Positions 1 through 9,601 of a stretch of 30,102 nt of DNA are shown piece by piece (positions within the stretch are counted from its first letter, which is position 1; each line of letters opens with the position of its first letter). Both the position numbers and the translations under genes were made by a program. The DNA lies in assembly GCA_007122505.1 (NCBI GenBank), contig SKTQ01000318.1, forward strand, positions 1-30,102, given 5' to 3'. The notes under the pieces were generated by a model. The model was not told the DNA's origin. It saw only the letters and a list, made by a program, of their open reading frames with translations, and did not search any database. This DNA is from Bacteroidales bacterium. GTDB lineage: Bacteria; Bacteroidota; Bacteroidia; Bacteroidales; UBA7960.

Positions 1-355
1 CATAATGTGCACCAATAACTATATATTCATCAGCCAGCTCAAGGTCTGAACCGCGAAGGTAGCCGATGATATTGGTGGCAGGTACCCTGGCCAACCCAAT
101 GCGAAGATCAAGTTGTTGAAAATAGTCTTCACGGAATGATTCAAGGCCCATGTTCGCAAACTGTTCTGCAATGTATTGTTTTGCCCTTATCTTGCCCTTG
201 GTTCCTAAACCTCTGCCTTCAAGGGTATCAGATGCAAGCACGCTGACATGTTTCTTAAGTCGCTCCGCTAAATGGTCTTCATTGTTGTTTGCTTTTGACT
301 GAAAAACGATCAGTAAACAGATCAGAAGCAATGGCAGGTGTAGTCTTTTTCTCAT
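1..355 (-). CDS. M28 family aminopeptidase, N-terminal part (runs off window)
   Basis: Only the first 118 residues are present; the gene continues beyond position 1. The start is the ATG read from 355 to 353, followed by a basic n-region and a hydrophobic stretch (about residues 5-20), so the product is exported. The remainder reads like the start of secreted M28 zinc peptidases: a helix with LASDTLEGRGLGTKG, then KAKQYIAEQF-like text, then ATNIIGYLRG and EYIVIGAHY. The last of these is the strand that delivers the first zinc-binding histidine (His117 here, just before the edge). M28 enzymes of this type are periplasmic or surface dinuclear-zinc aminopeptidases. The remaining zinc ligands lie outside the window, so catalytic competence cannot be judged. 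The gene is on the same strand as the large T9SS gene upstream but is separated from it by a terminator. Confidence 0.85.
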   Translation of the reverse strand, partial: MRKRLHLPLLLICLLIVFQSKANNNEDHLAERLKKHVSVLASDTLEGRGLGTKGKIRAKQYIAEQFANMGLESFREDYFQQLDLRIGLARVPATNIIGYLRGSDLELADEYIVIGAHY

Positions 356-427
356 TTATTTTAAGGATTAGGTTGAAACGTCAACGACAGCCGGCAATTT
401 TTATACACAAGCCGGTGATCATATAGA

Positions 428-435
428 CAAAAGTA
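428..435 (-). promoter_or_regulatory. Bacteroidota-type -7 element before the M28 peptidase gene
   Basis: Read on the minus strand the bases are TACTTTTG, a full match to the TAnnTTTG -7 consensus of the primary sigma factor of Bacteroidota. It would place the transcription start near 421, about 65 bases before the ATG at 355. No convincing TTTG -33 box lies 19-21 bases upstream, so the call is moderate. Confidence 0.45.
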
Positions 436-505
436 ATTTTTTTTGTATGATCTATGGCTATCTCGGTTGCAAAAACTCAACAACCAAAAAATGGCAGTAA
501 TGAAA

Positions 506-544
506 AAATGCCGGGACGCTGAAGTCAGCATACTCCCGGCATTT
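506..544 (-). terminator. Intrinsic terminator of the 2003-residue T9SS protein gene
   Basis: There is a perfect 11-bp inverted repeat (506-516 with 534-544, core ATGCCGGGA/TCCCGGCAT). On the minus strand it is followed directly by a T run. The 17-base loop contains a second small hairpin (GCTG-AAGT-CAGC), giving a nested stem. It lies about 50 bases after the stop codon at 593-595, so it ends that gene and separates it from the M28 peptidase gene. Confidence 0.85.
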
Positions 545-592
545 CACAAAATGCATAACCATATGCACTGCGGATAAATCCGCAATAGATTG

Positions 593-3500
593 TTAGTACT
601 TGAGAATTTTGTGTACGGCCGTCCAACCGTTTTCACCGCGTAACCTGAGTAAATACATTCCGGTACGCAGATGACCGGTACCAATGGTTTCTCCGGTAAA
701 CGGCATATCCATGATGGTATTACCCATGATATCTGTGATGCTTATATGCGTTGCCCAATCGGCACCTCTCACGTGAAGTCTGTCGGTAAAGGGGTTTGGA
801 TAAACAAGAATGGTTTCCGGCTGCAGTGTTTCGATGTTTGTTGGCAAGCCCCACGCATCATTTACGACCTTATCCCCATCCAGCACAATTTCACGCAATG
901 GCACATCTTCCCATTCATGGTCATGTTCGCCTTCATTGAGGAAGTAGGCATAGGCATAAACGTCCGGTGGCAAATGGAATGTGATGGTAAAAATGTGGGA
1001 GTTATCTACACGCATAAGTGCCTGGTCCCTGGCAATATCACCAATGACTGCCCAGTTATGCATCGATCCGGTAATGTTTACCACTTCATGATCCATATCC
1101 ATCCAGTCGGCATGGGTCATATCAATGTTGAATGTGAGGGCAAAAGTTTCAAATTCATCAAAGTTTGCGATCAGGATAACATCATTGTCGGGCATGGTGA
1201 AGAAAAATGCAGGTTGTTCTGATACAACAGTTCCTTGCGTGTCGGTCCAGTTCAGAAAGATGAACCCTTCATTGGGTATGGCGTTGATAAACACTTCCGC
1301 TCCGGCCGGATACCATGCAGAGCCTTGCAGCATACCGCTGCCTGCAGGCTGAGCGACGAGAGCCAGCAATCGGGTATCGTGAACCACAAAGTCAATTTCC
1401 ACGATCTCGGATGTCCCCGTGCTGTAAATTGCCTGAACACCGGCTGTGTATTCGCCGTCGGCAAGTTGGCTAAACAGGAACTGGGTGTCGGATATGCCGG
1501 TTGCCATCAGGTTTCCGTTCAGAAATACATTGAAACCGTTCACAGCCAACTGGCTGTTACCTGCTTTGGAATTGCCGCTGATACTGTTTGCCGGTCCGCT
1601 GCCGAGAGGAGAAGCTCCTGAAATGTTTTCAGCATTGGGCGAAGAAACAACCAATAAATCCTTCACATCAATGTCCAAATCACCAACGCTGATATTGTCA
1701 ACGGCCCACATGTACCACATGCCGAAATTTCCCGGTCCGTCTTCGTTGCGCCAGGCGATGCGGACATCCTGACCGGCATAATGGGTTAGATCAATAACAG
1801 CCGGAGCCTGGTAAAAGTTGTTGCCGGGCGGAAGCTGACTGGCATTCCAAAGGATATCCCAGCTGTTGCCCCCATCGTTGCTTATTTTCACATAATAGTT
1901 GTCACCGAAGGTGGAGCCATTGACCCCATGATACCAGAAAGTCAGGTCCCCGGCAGGTGCGGTGAACTCAGGCGTGATCAGCCATTCATCCTGATGCTGG
2001 AAACTCCACATCATAAAGGCCTGGTAATCGCCGGATTTTGGTACCACACTGTTTGTGCTAAAGGGAACAACGCCTGTGATATGCCATGTAGCCGGCAATC
2101 CTGCATTTGTACCGGTGTTGGTAACAATTTGTGTCCAGCCTTCGGGTAATTGTCCACTGTCAAAAGTTTCCGCCCATCCATGAGTCGGGTTGTTCCATGT
2201 AAACAGTGCCTGGCCGGCTTCAAGGCCCTCGGTTAATACCGTAAGGTTAAATGGTTCATCTGTTGCTTCCAACAATTCGACATCCAAAATAAGATCATCA
2301 TCAATAACCAAATTTTCATCTACATAAGTTTGGTGGTTTTCCAGGCTAATCTCTAAGGTGTAGGTGCTTTTTCTTACAAAATTCATCACAATGGTACCAT
2401 TTTCGTCCGCTTCACCGGTGTAAATCAACTGATTATCACTATTTCCGGTTAGTGAGGCAATAGCTCCTTCCGGGCTAACACCCGAATTGGTGGTCAAATT
2501 GATGGTTATATCAACCGGATAGATCATTTCGAAGTCGATGGTTACGATCTCTGATAATCCGGTTGTATAAACTGCCTGAACACCTGCAGTGTATGTTCCT
2601 TCGTCCAGCCCGGTAAACAGGTATTCTATCTCTTCAGTGAATGCAATGGCTTCTTCCATATCATTAAGATAAATGTTGAAACCATCAGCAATAGCAAGGG
2701 GATTCGTTTTTTGATCAAAATCAAGGCTGCCAAGGTCCAAACCATTTGCCCGGATGAAAAAATTCCAGGGAAATCCAAAGCTTTCAATGGTCGAAAAACC
2801 CTGAGTTGTTACGTCAAAGTTGACATATTGCGTATTGGGTATGAAGGGCCAGTCCGGGTCATCACCTGTGTCCATAGCCAGAATGATGTAGTTTTCTGCT
2901 CCAATCCCTACCAGAAAGCCTGAAGGAGCGTCAACCGGATGACTGAAAGTGTAGGTATTCCATTCGTTAAATGCAATAGGGATATCAGACTGGCTGTAAA
3001 GAACATCATCGGGATTGGGCTCTCCGCTCTCATCGAGGCCAAACACCCATACATTAATTTGCTCCGGCATAGGGAAAGAACTATCAAACGGAATCCACCA
3101 GGACATATCATTCAGTATTGCGCTGTTTCTGTGCACAGCACCCATCACAGAATTAGAATTGGTGTCAAATGCTCCCAGTGAGGTGGATGGCGTTCCGCTG
3201 TCATACCGAAACTCCCTTTCAATGCCGGAGTTCCAGCTTAACAGAGCATTTCCGGGGTTTTGATCATCCAATTCAACCTTGAGGGCAAATGGGTTTGCGA
3301 GGCTTTGTGTCAAAGTGATCTCCAAAACAATATCAGATTCAACGGAAAGTTCATCATCCACAAACAGGTCATATCCATCGGCTATTACACGAATTTCATA
3401 CATTCCCTGATAAACGGATGGGAATGAGAATGATCCTGATTCATTGGTCTCTGTAATATACTCATCATAGCCTGTCAGCATCACAGAGGCACCTTCAACC

Positions 3501-6500
3501 AGCAGGCCATCATTGCCGGAGACAATTCCGGTTACCAAAAAGCTTGGGATTTCAGTCAACGCTGCATTTAATTCGTTTATCATGTCACCTTCAATAAGCA
3601 CATCCTCAACAACCAGAGACTCATAACCGAATTTGTTAAAGCTAATGTCGAATAAACCCGGTTGTATCACCGGAAATTCATAGAAGCCATTTTCGTCTGT
3701 GAGTACCTGATTTATGGTTCCAACTATTTGTACTTCAACATCCTGTAGTGGATTACTTCCATCGGTAACAGTGCCTTGTAAAGATGCAAGTCCTTCGGTA
3801 TTGATATAGATGCTGATATTGGGAAATGCAGAAACTGTTTCACCGGAAACGTCCGGATTTGCCGGATCAAAAGGTGTGGAATCCCTTTGTGCACGCCGTG
3901 ATCGACTTGAACCGCCGTCAAGGGTGTTCAGGAAATTCTTGCCTGAGCTCCATTGGGTGTCTGTTTTCAGAGAATAAATCACCAGGTTCTCGCCATTATA
4001 GACATAAGGGGTATCTAAGCTGATCAGGATTTCACCATCATCCTTGAAAAAATCCAGGTTCCCGTCAAAAACAAGCTGTAGTGTGGAAGGATCGATCCAT
4101 CCTCCGGTTAGGTCGGCCTGATCGGTTTCTCCCAACCAGATCATGATATGCTTGTTGAGATAATCTGCCGTAAAGCTAAAGTAATACTTTAGGTCGGTGA
4201 TGAAACCTGCTGATAGTCCTATTTCTTCAGAGTAATAAATTGTTTGGGATAAGCTGTGGTCCCAGAAAAAGTCATAGGGCATTCCAAAAAGTGTGTTTCC
4301 GTCACCGATAGATACGATCACTGAACCTGCCGATACAACCGTGACCTGAAGCACAGGAGTTGCATTGTTGGAAGGGTTTTCGTCAGCGGGAAAATCAATC
4401 AGGCCATACAGTGTAACCGGGCCAAGTTCATTTTCATCCGGTATCCAGGTAAATGCATAATCCTGCACCTCATTGAAGGCGATCAGATTTCCCGGTAATG
4501 AGGCAATTTCCTCTCCGTCGTTTTTCATCAATCTGACAATATAATCGGATTGCGTATTGGCACCGGTATTCTTAACGCGGATAGTATATGAATTCTCAGC
4601 ACCGGCAATGGCATTCTGGTTTCCGATAATTGCTTTGGCTGCCAAATCGTTATCCAATACATATTGAACAATCACATCATCTATATACCACTCATTGATA
4701 TTCCATGTGTTTCCTGAGAATCGAAAAGCAATTACCATTTCATTGATACCTGAGGGAACCTGAAAATATGCATTGTATTCACCGGCCGGAATGTTACTGT
4801 TTACCACAGTTTCCCAAACAGTATTCCATGTGGAGCCATCATCAAAACTGACATCCACCGCAACGACATCATTGTCAAAGCCTTCGAAATTGACTAATTT
4901 TTGTTTAAAAGAAAGAGAAAGCTCCGTACCTCCTTCAACGCTGAAGGGGTAGGAAATCATCCTGCTTGTTCCGCTGATAGAAGGGCTGAAATTGAGCCTT
5001 AATTCCGGAGCGGTGCCGCCTGCCTGGGCAGAGGAATTAACTGACCAACCATGGGGAACGCCTTGCAGGGTCCATTCTTCCGGAATGCTACCAACCGGAT
5101 AGTCAAAGGTTTCAAAGAATACGATATTGTCGGAACCCAGCAAAGCAGTATTTGACTGAGCTGTACCACCGATTCCGATATGATTACTGGCAGTTACCCT
5201 GTAGAAATAGTTACCGGCAGAAGGAATATTTGTATCCTGAAATGAAAGTTCGGTGAGGCCTTGGGCCACGATGACATTGCCGGGAAATCTAACCACTATA
5301 TAATCAATGTTATCATCACTTAAATACCCTCCGTTTAAGCCCTCAACAGGAGCTTCCCATGTTATCAGGGCATCACTTTCGGTTGCCGTGAGCAAAACAT
5401 TTTCCGGTGCAGCAGGTACATCTTCACCCACAAATATATTTATTGATGCCAGTGCCCCCGGACCCCATTGATTTTCTCCATTGACTGAATATACTAGGAT
5501 TCCATTGTCTTCCACCTGTGTATCTGTAAATGTTGTGAGAGCACCCGGTGTAGGGTCTGAAATGGTATGGATCAACTCGCCATTACGAAAAATCGAGATG
5601 ATATCCAGCTCATTAAGTGTTTCTCCTCCAAAGGTAAGTGAAGGGTTGTTCCAGCTAATGAAAGCTTCCAGCGCTCCCTGGGCGCCTGGTGTGGCAGACA
5701 GGTTTTCCGGGGCAGCCGGTGCATCATTATCGACTCCGGGCTCAACAAAACCCTGGATAATCCAGTTACCCGGAATACCGTAATTAAGGAATAAAGACTC
5801 CCATGATGACCCTTCGACGAGCTGAATCATGTCGCCCTTTCCGGCTACACTATTTTCTCCATCAATTGCGGCCGGAAACAAAGAAGAACCATCGGGGTCA
5901 GCAACAAAACGATAACCAACCCATAAGTCCTCATTTACATTAATATTTACCGGCTGAATGAGTTCAACAGTGTTCATCTCATTCAGGTTGTAAGACGTTA
6001 CTTCTTGCTCATAGACCATTGAAGGGGGATTATTTCCCTGCCAGACCCTTATGGTGAAGTCTGCAGGATCTGCCGGGAAAAACCGCACCTTTGATAATAC
6101 AAAGCCTTCAAAACCTGCCAGATCTGCGGGACTGAACCTTTGTGCCACATTCCAGTCCATTGGCGCAAAGCTGCCCAGTGCATTATCTTGCTGCCCTGAG
6201 CCCCAAAAAATCCATTGACCGGTATCTTCCGTCAAATTGTTTGTCCATGAAAGTGGATCAATGGGAAAGGAATTGCGTACAGGTGAGGAAAGACTTGGAG
6301 CCGCCAATTGCAGAACGGGGGCTTCCGCTACTGCTTCCTGTTCCCTTGCGTTGTGAAGCTCCATCAGCTTCTCAAGCTTTTCTGCCGAATAATCGGGTAA
6401 AAAGGCACCTGGCCTTTGGTCGGAGCCAGCATTCCTGTCACCCGAGCCGGTTTCAGGTTTTATGGCATTTCCTTTGTTAAAGGAATTGAGTTCCATAACT

Positions 6501-6604
6501 AAAGGAGCATCATGTGATCTGTTTTGAGTTTCTGAGGGCCTTTGTTGCGCTTCAACCGGTACCAACCAGAAAGCGACAAGTAAAAAAGTTATGATTGTTT
6601 TCAT
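593..6604 (-). CDS. Giant multidomain secreted surface protein with T9SS sorting domain
   Basis: 2003 residues. A signal peptide ends near residue 19 (hydrophobic FLLVAFWLV, then VEA). By eye the order is: a beta-sandwich region (about 115-285); two fibronectin type III-like modules (about 290-485, WNNP and WEAP strands); a choice-of-anchor J/MAM-like module (about 495-645) ending WYIDDV; a CARDB-like module (about 648-750); tandem carboxypeptidase-regulatory-like modules (about 940-1105); a second anchor-J module (about 1475-1640); an InlB/Listeria-Bacteroides-type repeat (about 1753-1820, FLNWTDTQG); and a T9SS type A sorting domain (about 1930-2003, VYPNPF ... GMYLLRL). I see no catalytic motif; it is most likely an adhesin or matrix protein exported across the outer membrane by the type IX system. 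Two segments, about 1331-1362 and 1714-1741, are near copies (YTAGVQA(V/I)Y(T/S)TG). It is preceded by an ECF-type promoter shared with the sigma locus. Confidence 0.85.
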   Translation of the reverse strand: MKTIITFLLVAFWLVPVEAQQRPSETQNRSHDAPLVMELNSFNKGNAIKPETGSGDRNAGSDQRPGAFLPDYSAEKLEKLMELHNAREQEAVAEAPVLQLAAPSLSSPVRNSFPIDPLSWTNNLTEDTGQWIFWGSGQQDNALGSFAPMDWNVAQRFSPADLAGFEGFVLSKVRFFPADPADFTIRVWQGNNPPSMVYEQEVTSYNLNEMNTVELIQPVNINVNEDLWVGYRFVADPDGSSLFPAAIDGENSVAGKGDMIQLVEGSSWESLFLNYGIPGNWIIQGFVEPGVDNDAPAAPENLSATPGAQGALEAFISWNNPSLTFGGETLNELDIISIFRNGELIHTISDPTPGALTTFTDTQVEDNGILVYSVNGENQWGPGALASINIFVGEDVPAAPENVLLTATESDALITWEAPVEGLNGGYLSDDNIDYIVVRFPGNVIVAQGLTELSFQDTNIPSAGNYFYRVTASNHIGIGGTAQSNTALLGSDNIVFFETFDYPVGSIPEEWTLQGVPHGWSVNSSAQAGGTAPELRLNFSPSISGTSRMISYPFSVEGGTELSLSFKQKLVNFEGFDNDVVAVDVSFDDGSTWNTVWETVVNSNIPAGEYNAYFQVPSGINEMVIAFRFSGNTWNINEWYIDDVIVQYVLDNDLAAKAIIGNQNAIAGAENSYTIRVKNTGANTQSDYIVRLMKNDGEEIASLPGNLIAFNEVQDYAFTWIPDENELGPVTLYGLIDFPADENPSNNATPVLQVTVVSAGSVIVSIGDGNTLFGMPYDFFWDHSLSQTIYYSEEIGLSAGFITDLKYYFSFTADYLNKHIMIWLGETDQADLTGGWIDPSTLQLVFDGNLDFFKDDGEILISLDTPYVYNGENLVIYSLKTDTQWSSGKNFLNTLDGGSSRSRRAQRDSTPFDPANPDVSGETVSAFPNISIYINTEGLASLQGTVTDGSNPLQDVEVQIVGTINQVLTDENGFYEFPVIQPGLFDISFNKFGYESLVVEDVLIEGDMINELNAALTEIPSFLVTGIVSGNDGLLVEGASVMLTGYDEYITETNESGSFSFPSVYQGMYEIRVIADGYDLFVDDELSVESDIVLEITLTQSLANPFALKVELDDQNPGNALLSWNSGIEREFRYDSGTPSTSLGAFDTNSNSVMGAVHRNSAILNDMSWWIPFDSSFPMPEQINVWVFGLDESGEPNPDDVLYSQSDIPIAFNEWNTYTFSHPVDAPSGFLVGIGAENYIILAMDTGDDPDWPFIPNTQYVNFDVTTQGFSTIESFGFPWNFFIRANGLDLGSLDFDQKTNPLAIADGFNIYLNDMEEAIAFTEEIEYLFTGLDEGTYTAGVQAVYTTGLSEIVTIDFEMIYPVDITINLTTNSGVSPEGAIASLTGNSDNQLIYTGEADENGTIVMNFVRKSTYTLEISLENHQTYVDENLVIDDDLILDVELLEATDEPFNLTVLTEGLEAGQALFTWNNPTHGWAETFDSGQLPEGWTQIVTNTGTNAGLPATWHITGVVPFSTNSVVPKSGDYQAFMMWSFQHQDEWLITPEFTAPAGDLTFWYHGVNGSTFGDNYYVKISNDGGNSWDILWNASQLPPGNNFYQAPAVIDLTHYAGQDVRIAWRNEDGPGNFGMWYMWAVDNISVGDLDIDVKDLLVVSSPNAENISGASPLGSGPANSISGNSKAGNSQLAVNGFNVFLNGNLMATGISDTQFLFSQLADGEYTAGVQAIYSTGTSEIVEIDFVVHDTRLLALVAQPAGSGMLQGSAWYPAGAEVFINAIPNEGFIFLNWTDTQGTVVSEQPAFFFTMPDNDVILIANFDEFETFALTFNIDMTHADWMDMDHEVVNITGSMHNWAVIGDIARDQALMRVDNSHIFTITFHLPPDVYAYAYFLNEGEHDHEWEDVPLREIVLDGDKVVNDAWGLPTNIETLQPETILVYPNPFTDRLHVRGADWATHISITDIMGNTIMDMPFTGETIGTGHLRTGMYLLRLRGENGWTAVHKILKY

Positions 6605-6680
6605 ATTTACACAAACATTTAATACTTAAAATTGTTCTACCTTTGATTTTCAAAAAAAAATAATTGAATTCAGTATTAAG

Positions 6681-6707
6681 GACAGGTATTTTGTTTATTA
6701 CCCTTAG
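6681..6707 (-). promoter_or_regulatory. ECF-sigma promoter copy driving the 2003-residue T9SS protein
   Basis: On the minus strand CTAAGGGTAA is followed, after exactly 13 bases, by TGTC (minus-strand -35 at 6698-6703, -10 at 6681-6684). The box and spacing are identical to the elements in front of the sigma gene, the fecR gene and the DUF4397-repeat gene in this window. The predicted start is near 6674, about 70 bases before the ATG at 6604. The assignment to the local sigma factor is inferred from this sharing. Confidence 0.7.
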
Positions 6708-6902
6708 TGTGTTGTTCATTTTGTGAATGTTCCAAAAATGTTGATATATTTAGTAATTCCCAAACATAGGAAAATATAACAGAAAGTGAATAACCCTCAG
6801 AATTCATCACATATGAGAAATTTATTCGATTAATTAGGACACTATTCTTCAATACATTCATCTGACAACCTGATCTTCAATTAATCACCAAAAACAGACA
6901 AA

Positions 6903-9569
6903 ATGAAAACCACCGCACCAAAATTGACCATGATCATATCATTGATCATGTTTGTTTCCAGTATTTCAGCAATTGGCAGTGAGCCGCCTTTACTTGACAG
7001 AACGCTGTTTTTCGATGACCCCGAAATCAGTGGAGGTCAGTTATCTCCTGACGGTTCCTATCTTTCTTTTATGCGACCCTTTGAGGGTACACGTAATCTT
7101 TGGGTGAAGGAGCGCGATGCTGATTTTTCGGATGCACTGCCGCTAACTGACCGCACCGACAGGCCCATTCCGGGATATTTCTGGTCGCGCGACGGCCGAT
7201 ACATTTTGTTTGTGATGGATCAGGGCGGCGATGAAAATTTCAATATTTACGCCGTTGATCCTTCCATGGCCCGTGAAGGGTATATTCCGGAAGCCAGAAA
7301 CATCACAGATATGGAAGGTGTCAGGGCGCAGATATATCACATTTCTCGTCAGGATAATGATTTGATGTATGTTGGACTGAACAAACGCGATCCTTCCTGG
7401 CATGATCTTTATGAATTGCGCATCTCAACAGGTGATTTAACGCTTTTGCGTGAAAATACAAACCGATATACTTCATGGGTCTTTGACAGGGAAGACCGGC
7501 TCAGGCTTGCAAGCCGATCCAAAGACAATGGAAACAATGAGCTTTGGCGACTGGACCCCGACGGGAAAGAAACGCTGATATATGAATGGACCATGCTTGA
7601 AACCGCTTATCCGGCAGGTTTCCATGCCGATAATGACAAAGTTTATCTGGTTACAGACAGGGGTGTCAATCGCGACAAGAGTAAACTCTATCTTATGGAT
7701 ATTCAAAGTCTTGAAAAAACCTTTTTGGAGAAGGATCCTGAAAACCGTGTCGATTTTGCCGGTTTGTGGCAGTCGGACAACACCGGTGAAGTCATTGCTA
7801 CATTTTATGTGGATGACAGGATGCGTATTTATTTCCAGAATGATGAATATGAAAGGCATTTCCAACATGTCAGGAATGAACTGGGGCGCGACATGGAGGT
7901 CACATTTTATTCCGGAACCATAGATGAAACCTTGTTTATGGTGTCTGTGTATTCCGATATCCGGCCTTCGTCGGTGTATATTTACGACAAAGAAACCATG
8001 ACACTGACTTACCAGTTTACACCACGGGCTGAGCTGAATCCGGATTATATGTCTTCGATGTTGCCTATTAGCTATCCATCCTCCGACGGCTTGGAGATTC
8101 CGGCCTATTTAACCATACCCAACGGATTTGGAGGCCGCAATCTGCCCGTGGTTGTGTTTCCCCATGGTGGGCCCTGGGCAAGGGATTATTGGGGTTTCAG
8201 TACGTGGGTGCAGTTTTTGGCCAACCGTGGATACGCGGTTCTGCAGCCCAACTTCAGAGGTAGCACAGGATTTGGAAAAGAATTTCTCAATGCGGGAAAC
8301 AATCAATGGGGTGATCTTATGCAGGACGATATCACCTGGGGCGTCAAATACCTTATTGAAGAAGGAATAGCTGATCCAAACCGGATTGCCATTTTTGGAA
8401 TATCTTATGGGGGTTATGCAACCCTGGCAGGTCTGGCCTTTACGCCGGATCTTTATGCCGCCGGTGTATCTTTTGTTGGTCCTTCAAACCTGATTACCCT
8501 GCTGAACTCCATACCACCATATTGGGAATCCATCCGTGAAATGTTTCATGAGCGCATGGGCGATCCCTCCACACCGGAAGGCAAGGCTCAGCTGATCAGA
8601 CAATCACCGCTTTTCTCAGCCGATCAGATTGTTGCGCCTTTGATGGTGGTGCAGGGGCAAAACGATCCGCGTGTACTCAAAGCGGAAAGCGACCAAATCG
8701 TGGTGGCATTGCGCGACAGGGGTTTTCCGGTAATATATCTGAACGCACCTGATGAAGGCCATGGATTTGCAAGGCCTGTGAATAACATGGCCTTTATAGC
8801 AGCCATGGAAAAATTTCTTGCTGAACATGTGGGAGGGAGGTACCAGCCCGATATGCCTGAAGATGTGGCCCAGCGCCTGAAGGAGATAACCGTTGATATC
8901 GAAACTGTTACATTGCCTGAAGAGATCAGCGCTGATGATGCTGCACGTGTTTTGTTGCCTGCAAGAGCCTTACCCGAAGGAAGTTTTACTTATAATATCC
9001 ATTTGGAAGTCATGGGAATTGACATGGAAAACCACATCCATATTGTCAATGAAGGTGATTATGTGATCGTTACAGAAACCAGCAGTTCTCCAATGGGACA
9101 GTCTGAGGACAAAATAAGGCTGCATGCTGCCACTCTGACCCCTTTGACCAGGCAGATTACACAAGGACCAATGCAGATAGAAATTGAATATACATCCGAA
9201 AAGCTTACAGGAGAGATCAACATGGGAGAACAAATAATCCCTGTCCATATTGATTTTAGTGGACCTCTCTATGCTGAAGGGCCTGCAATGGTTATGCTTC
9301 TTGCTACCCTGCCTCTTGCCCCGGAATACACCGCGGTATTTCGCAATGCCGATCTGAATACCATGTCCGAAAAGCTCTATCGTTTGCGTGTTGATTCAGA
9401 AACAATGGAAGATGGCAAAGAGACCTGGAAAGTGGAGGTAAAGCCTGCCGATGGCGCTCCCGGTGCACAAACCATTTGGGTGGATAAAACCTCAAACATG
9501 GTATTGAAGTATGAGCAGGTCATCCCCGAATTGGGTGGAGCGACACTTACCGGTCGCCTGGTTGAATAA
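6903..9569 (+). CDS. S9 family (prolyl oligopeptidase-like) serine peptidase with C-terminal DUF3108-like extension
   Basis: 888 residues with a signal peptide (about 1-25). Residues about 30-390 form a beta-propeller (GQLSPDGSYLSF and PGYFWSRDGRYILF repeats), as in S9 acylaminoacyl-peptidase/DPP-like enzymes. The alpha/beta-hydrolase domain spans about 395-640. It has HGGPW (His421) at the oxyanion site, nucleophile Ser501 in GISYGGY, Asp588 in QGQNDPR and His620 in DEGHGF, so the catalytic triad is intact. Family members cleave short peptides, here probably in the periplasm. About 240 further residues follow the hydrolase (about 645-888). They are beta-rich, contain GSFTYNIHLEVMGI and end YEQVIPELGGATLTGRLVE, resembling the DUF3108 lipocalin-like fold; ordinary S9 enzymes stop before this. 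The next gene starts 32 bases later on the same strand with no terminator between them, suggesting one transcript. Confidence 0.9.
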   Translation: MKTTAPKLTMIISLIMFVSSISAIGSEPPLLDRTLFFDDPEISGGQLSPDGSYLSFMRPFEGTRNLWVKERDADFSDALPLTDRTDRPIPGYFWSRDGRYILFVMDQGGDENFNIYAVDPSMAREGYIPEARNITDMEGVRAQIYHISRQDNDLMYVGLNKRDPSWHDLYELRISTGDLTLLRENTNRYTSWVFDREDRLRLASRSKDNGNNELWRLDPDGKETLIYEWTMLETAYPAGFHADNDKVYLVTDRGVNRDKSKLYLMDIQSLEKTFLEKDPENRVDFAGLWQSDNTGEVIATFYVDDRMRIYFQNDEYERHFQHVRNELGRDMEVTFYSGTIDETLFMVSVYSDIRPSSVYIYDKETMTLTYQFTPRAELNPDYMSSMLPISYPSSDGLEIPAYLTIPNGFGGRNLPVVVFPHGGPWARDYWGFSTWVQFLANRGYAVLQPNFRGSTGFGKEFLNAGNNQWGDLMQDDITWGVKYLIEEGIADPNRIAIFGISYGGYATLAGLAFTPDLYAAGVSFVGPSNLITLLNSIPPYWESIREMFHERMGDPSTPEGKAQLIRQSPLFSADQIVAPLMVVQGQNDPRVLKAESDQIVVALRDRGFPVIYLNAPDEGHGFARPVNNMAFIAAMEKFLAEHVGGRYQPDMPEDVAQRLKEITVDIETVTLPEEISADDAARVLLPARALPEGSFTYNIHLEVMGIDMENHIHIVNEGDYVIVTETSSSPMGQSEDKIRLHAATLTPLTRQITQGPMQIEIEYTSEKLTGEINMGEQIIPVHIDFSGPLYAEGPAMVMLLATLPLAPEYTAVFRNADLNTMSEKLYRLRVDSETMEDGKETWKVEVKPADGAPGAQTIWVDKTSNMVLKYEQVIPELGGATLTGRLVE

Positions 9570-9601
9570 ATTGTTAATGAATTGTTTATCTGTTTGACAT
9601 C

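Noticed and set aside
671..1222. 183-residue open frame on the plus strand inside the large minus-strand T9SS gene
   Set aside because: It lies wholly antisense to a well-supported gene with clear domains, has no recognisable domain, signal peptide or promoter, and its composition is that of a shadow frame.
6676..6861. 61-residue minus-strand open frame in the gap between the T9SS and S9 genes
   Set aside because: It overlaps the ECF promoter of the T9SS gene, has no family resemblance and sits in AT-rich intergenic sequence.
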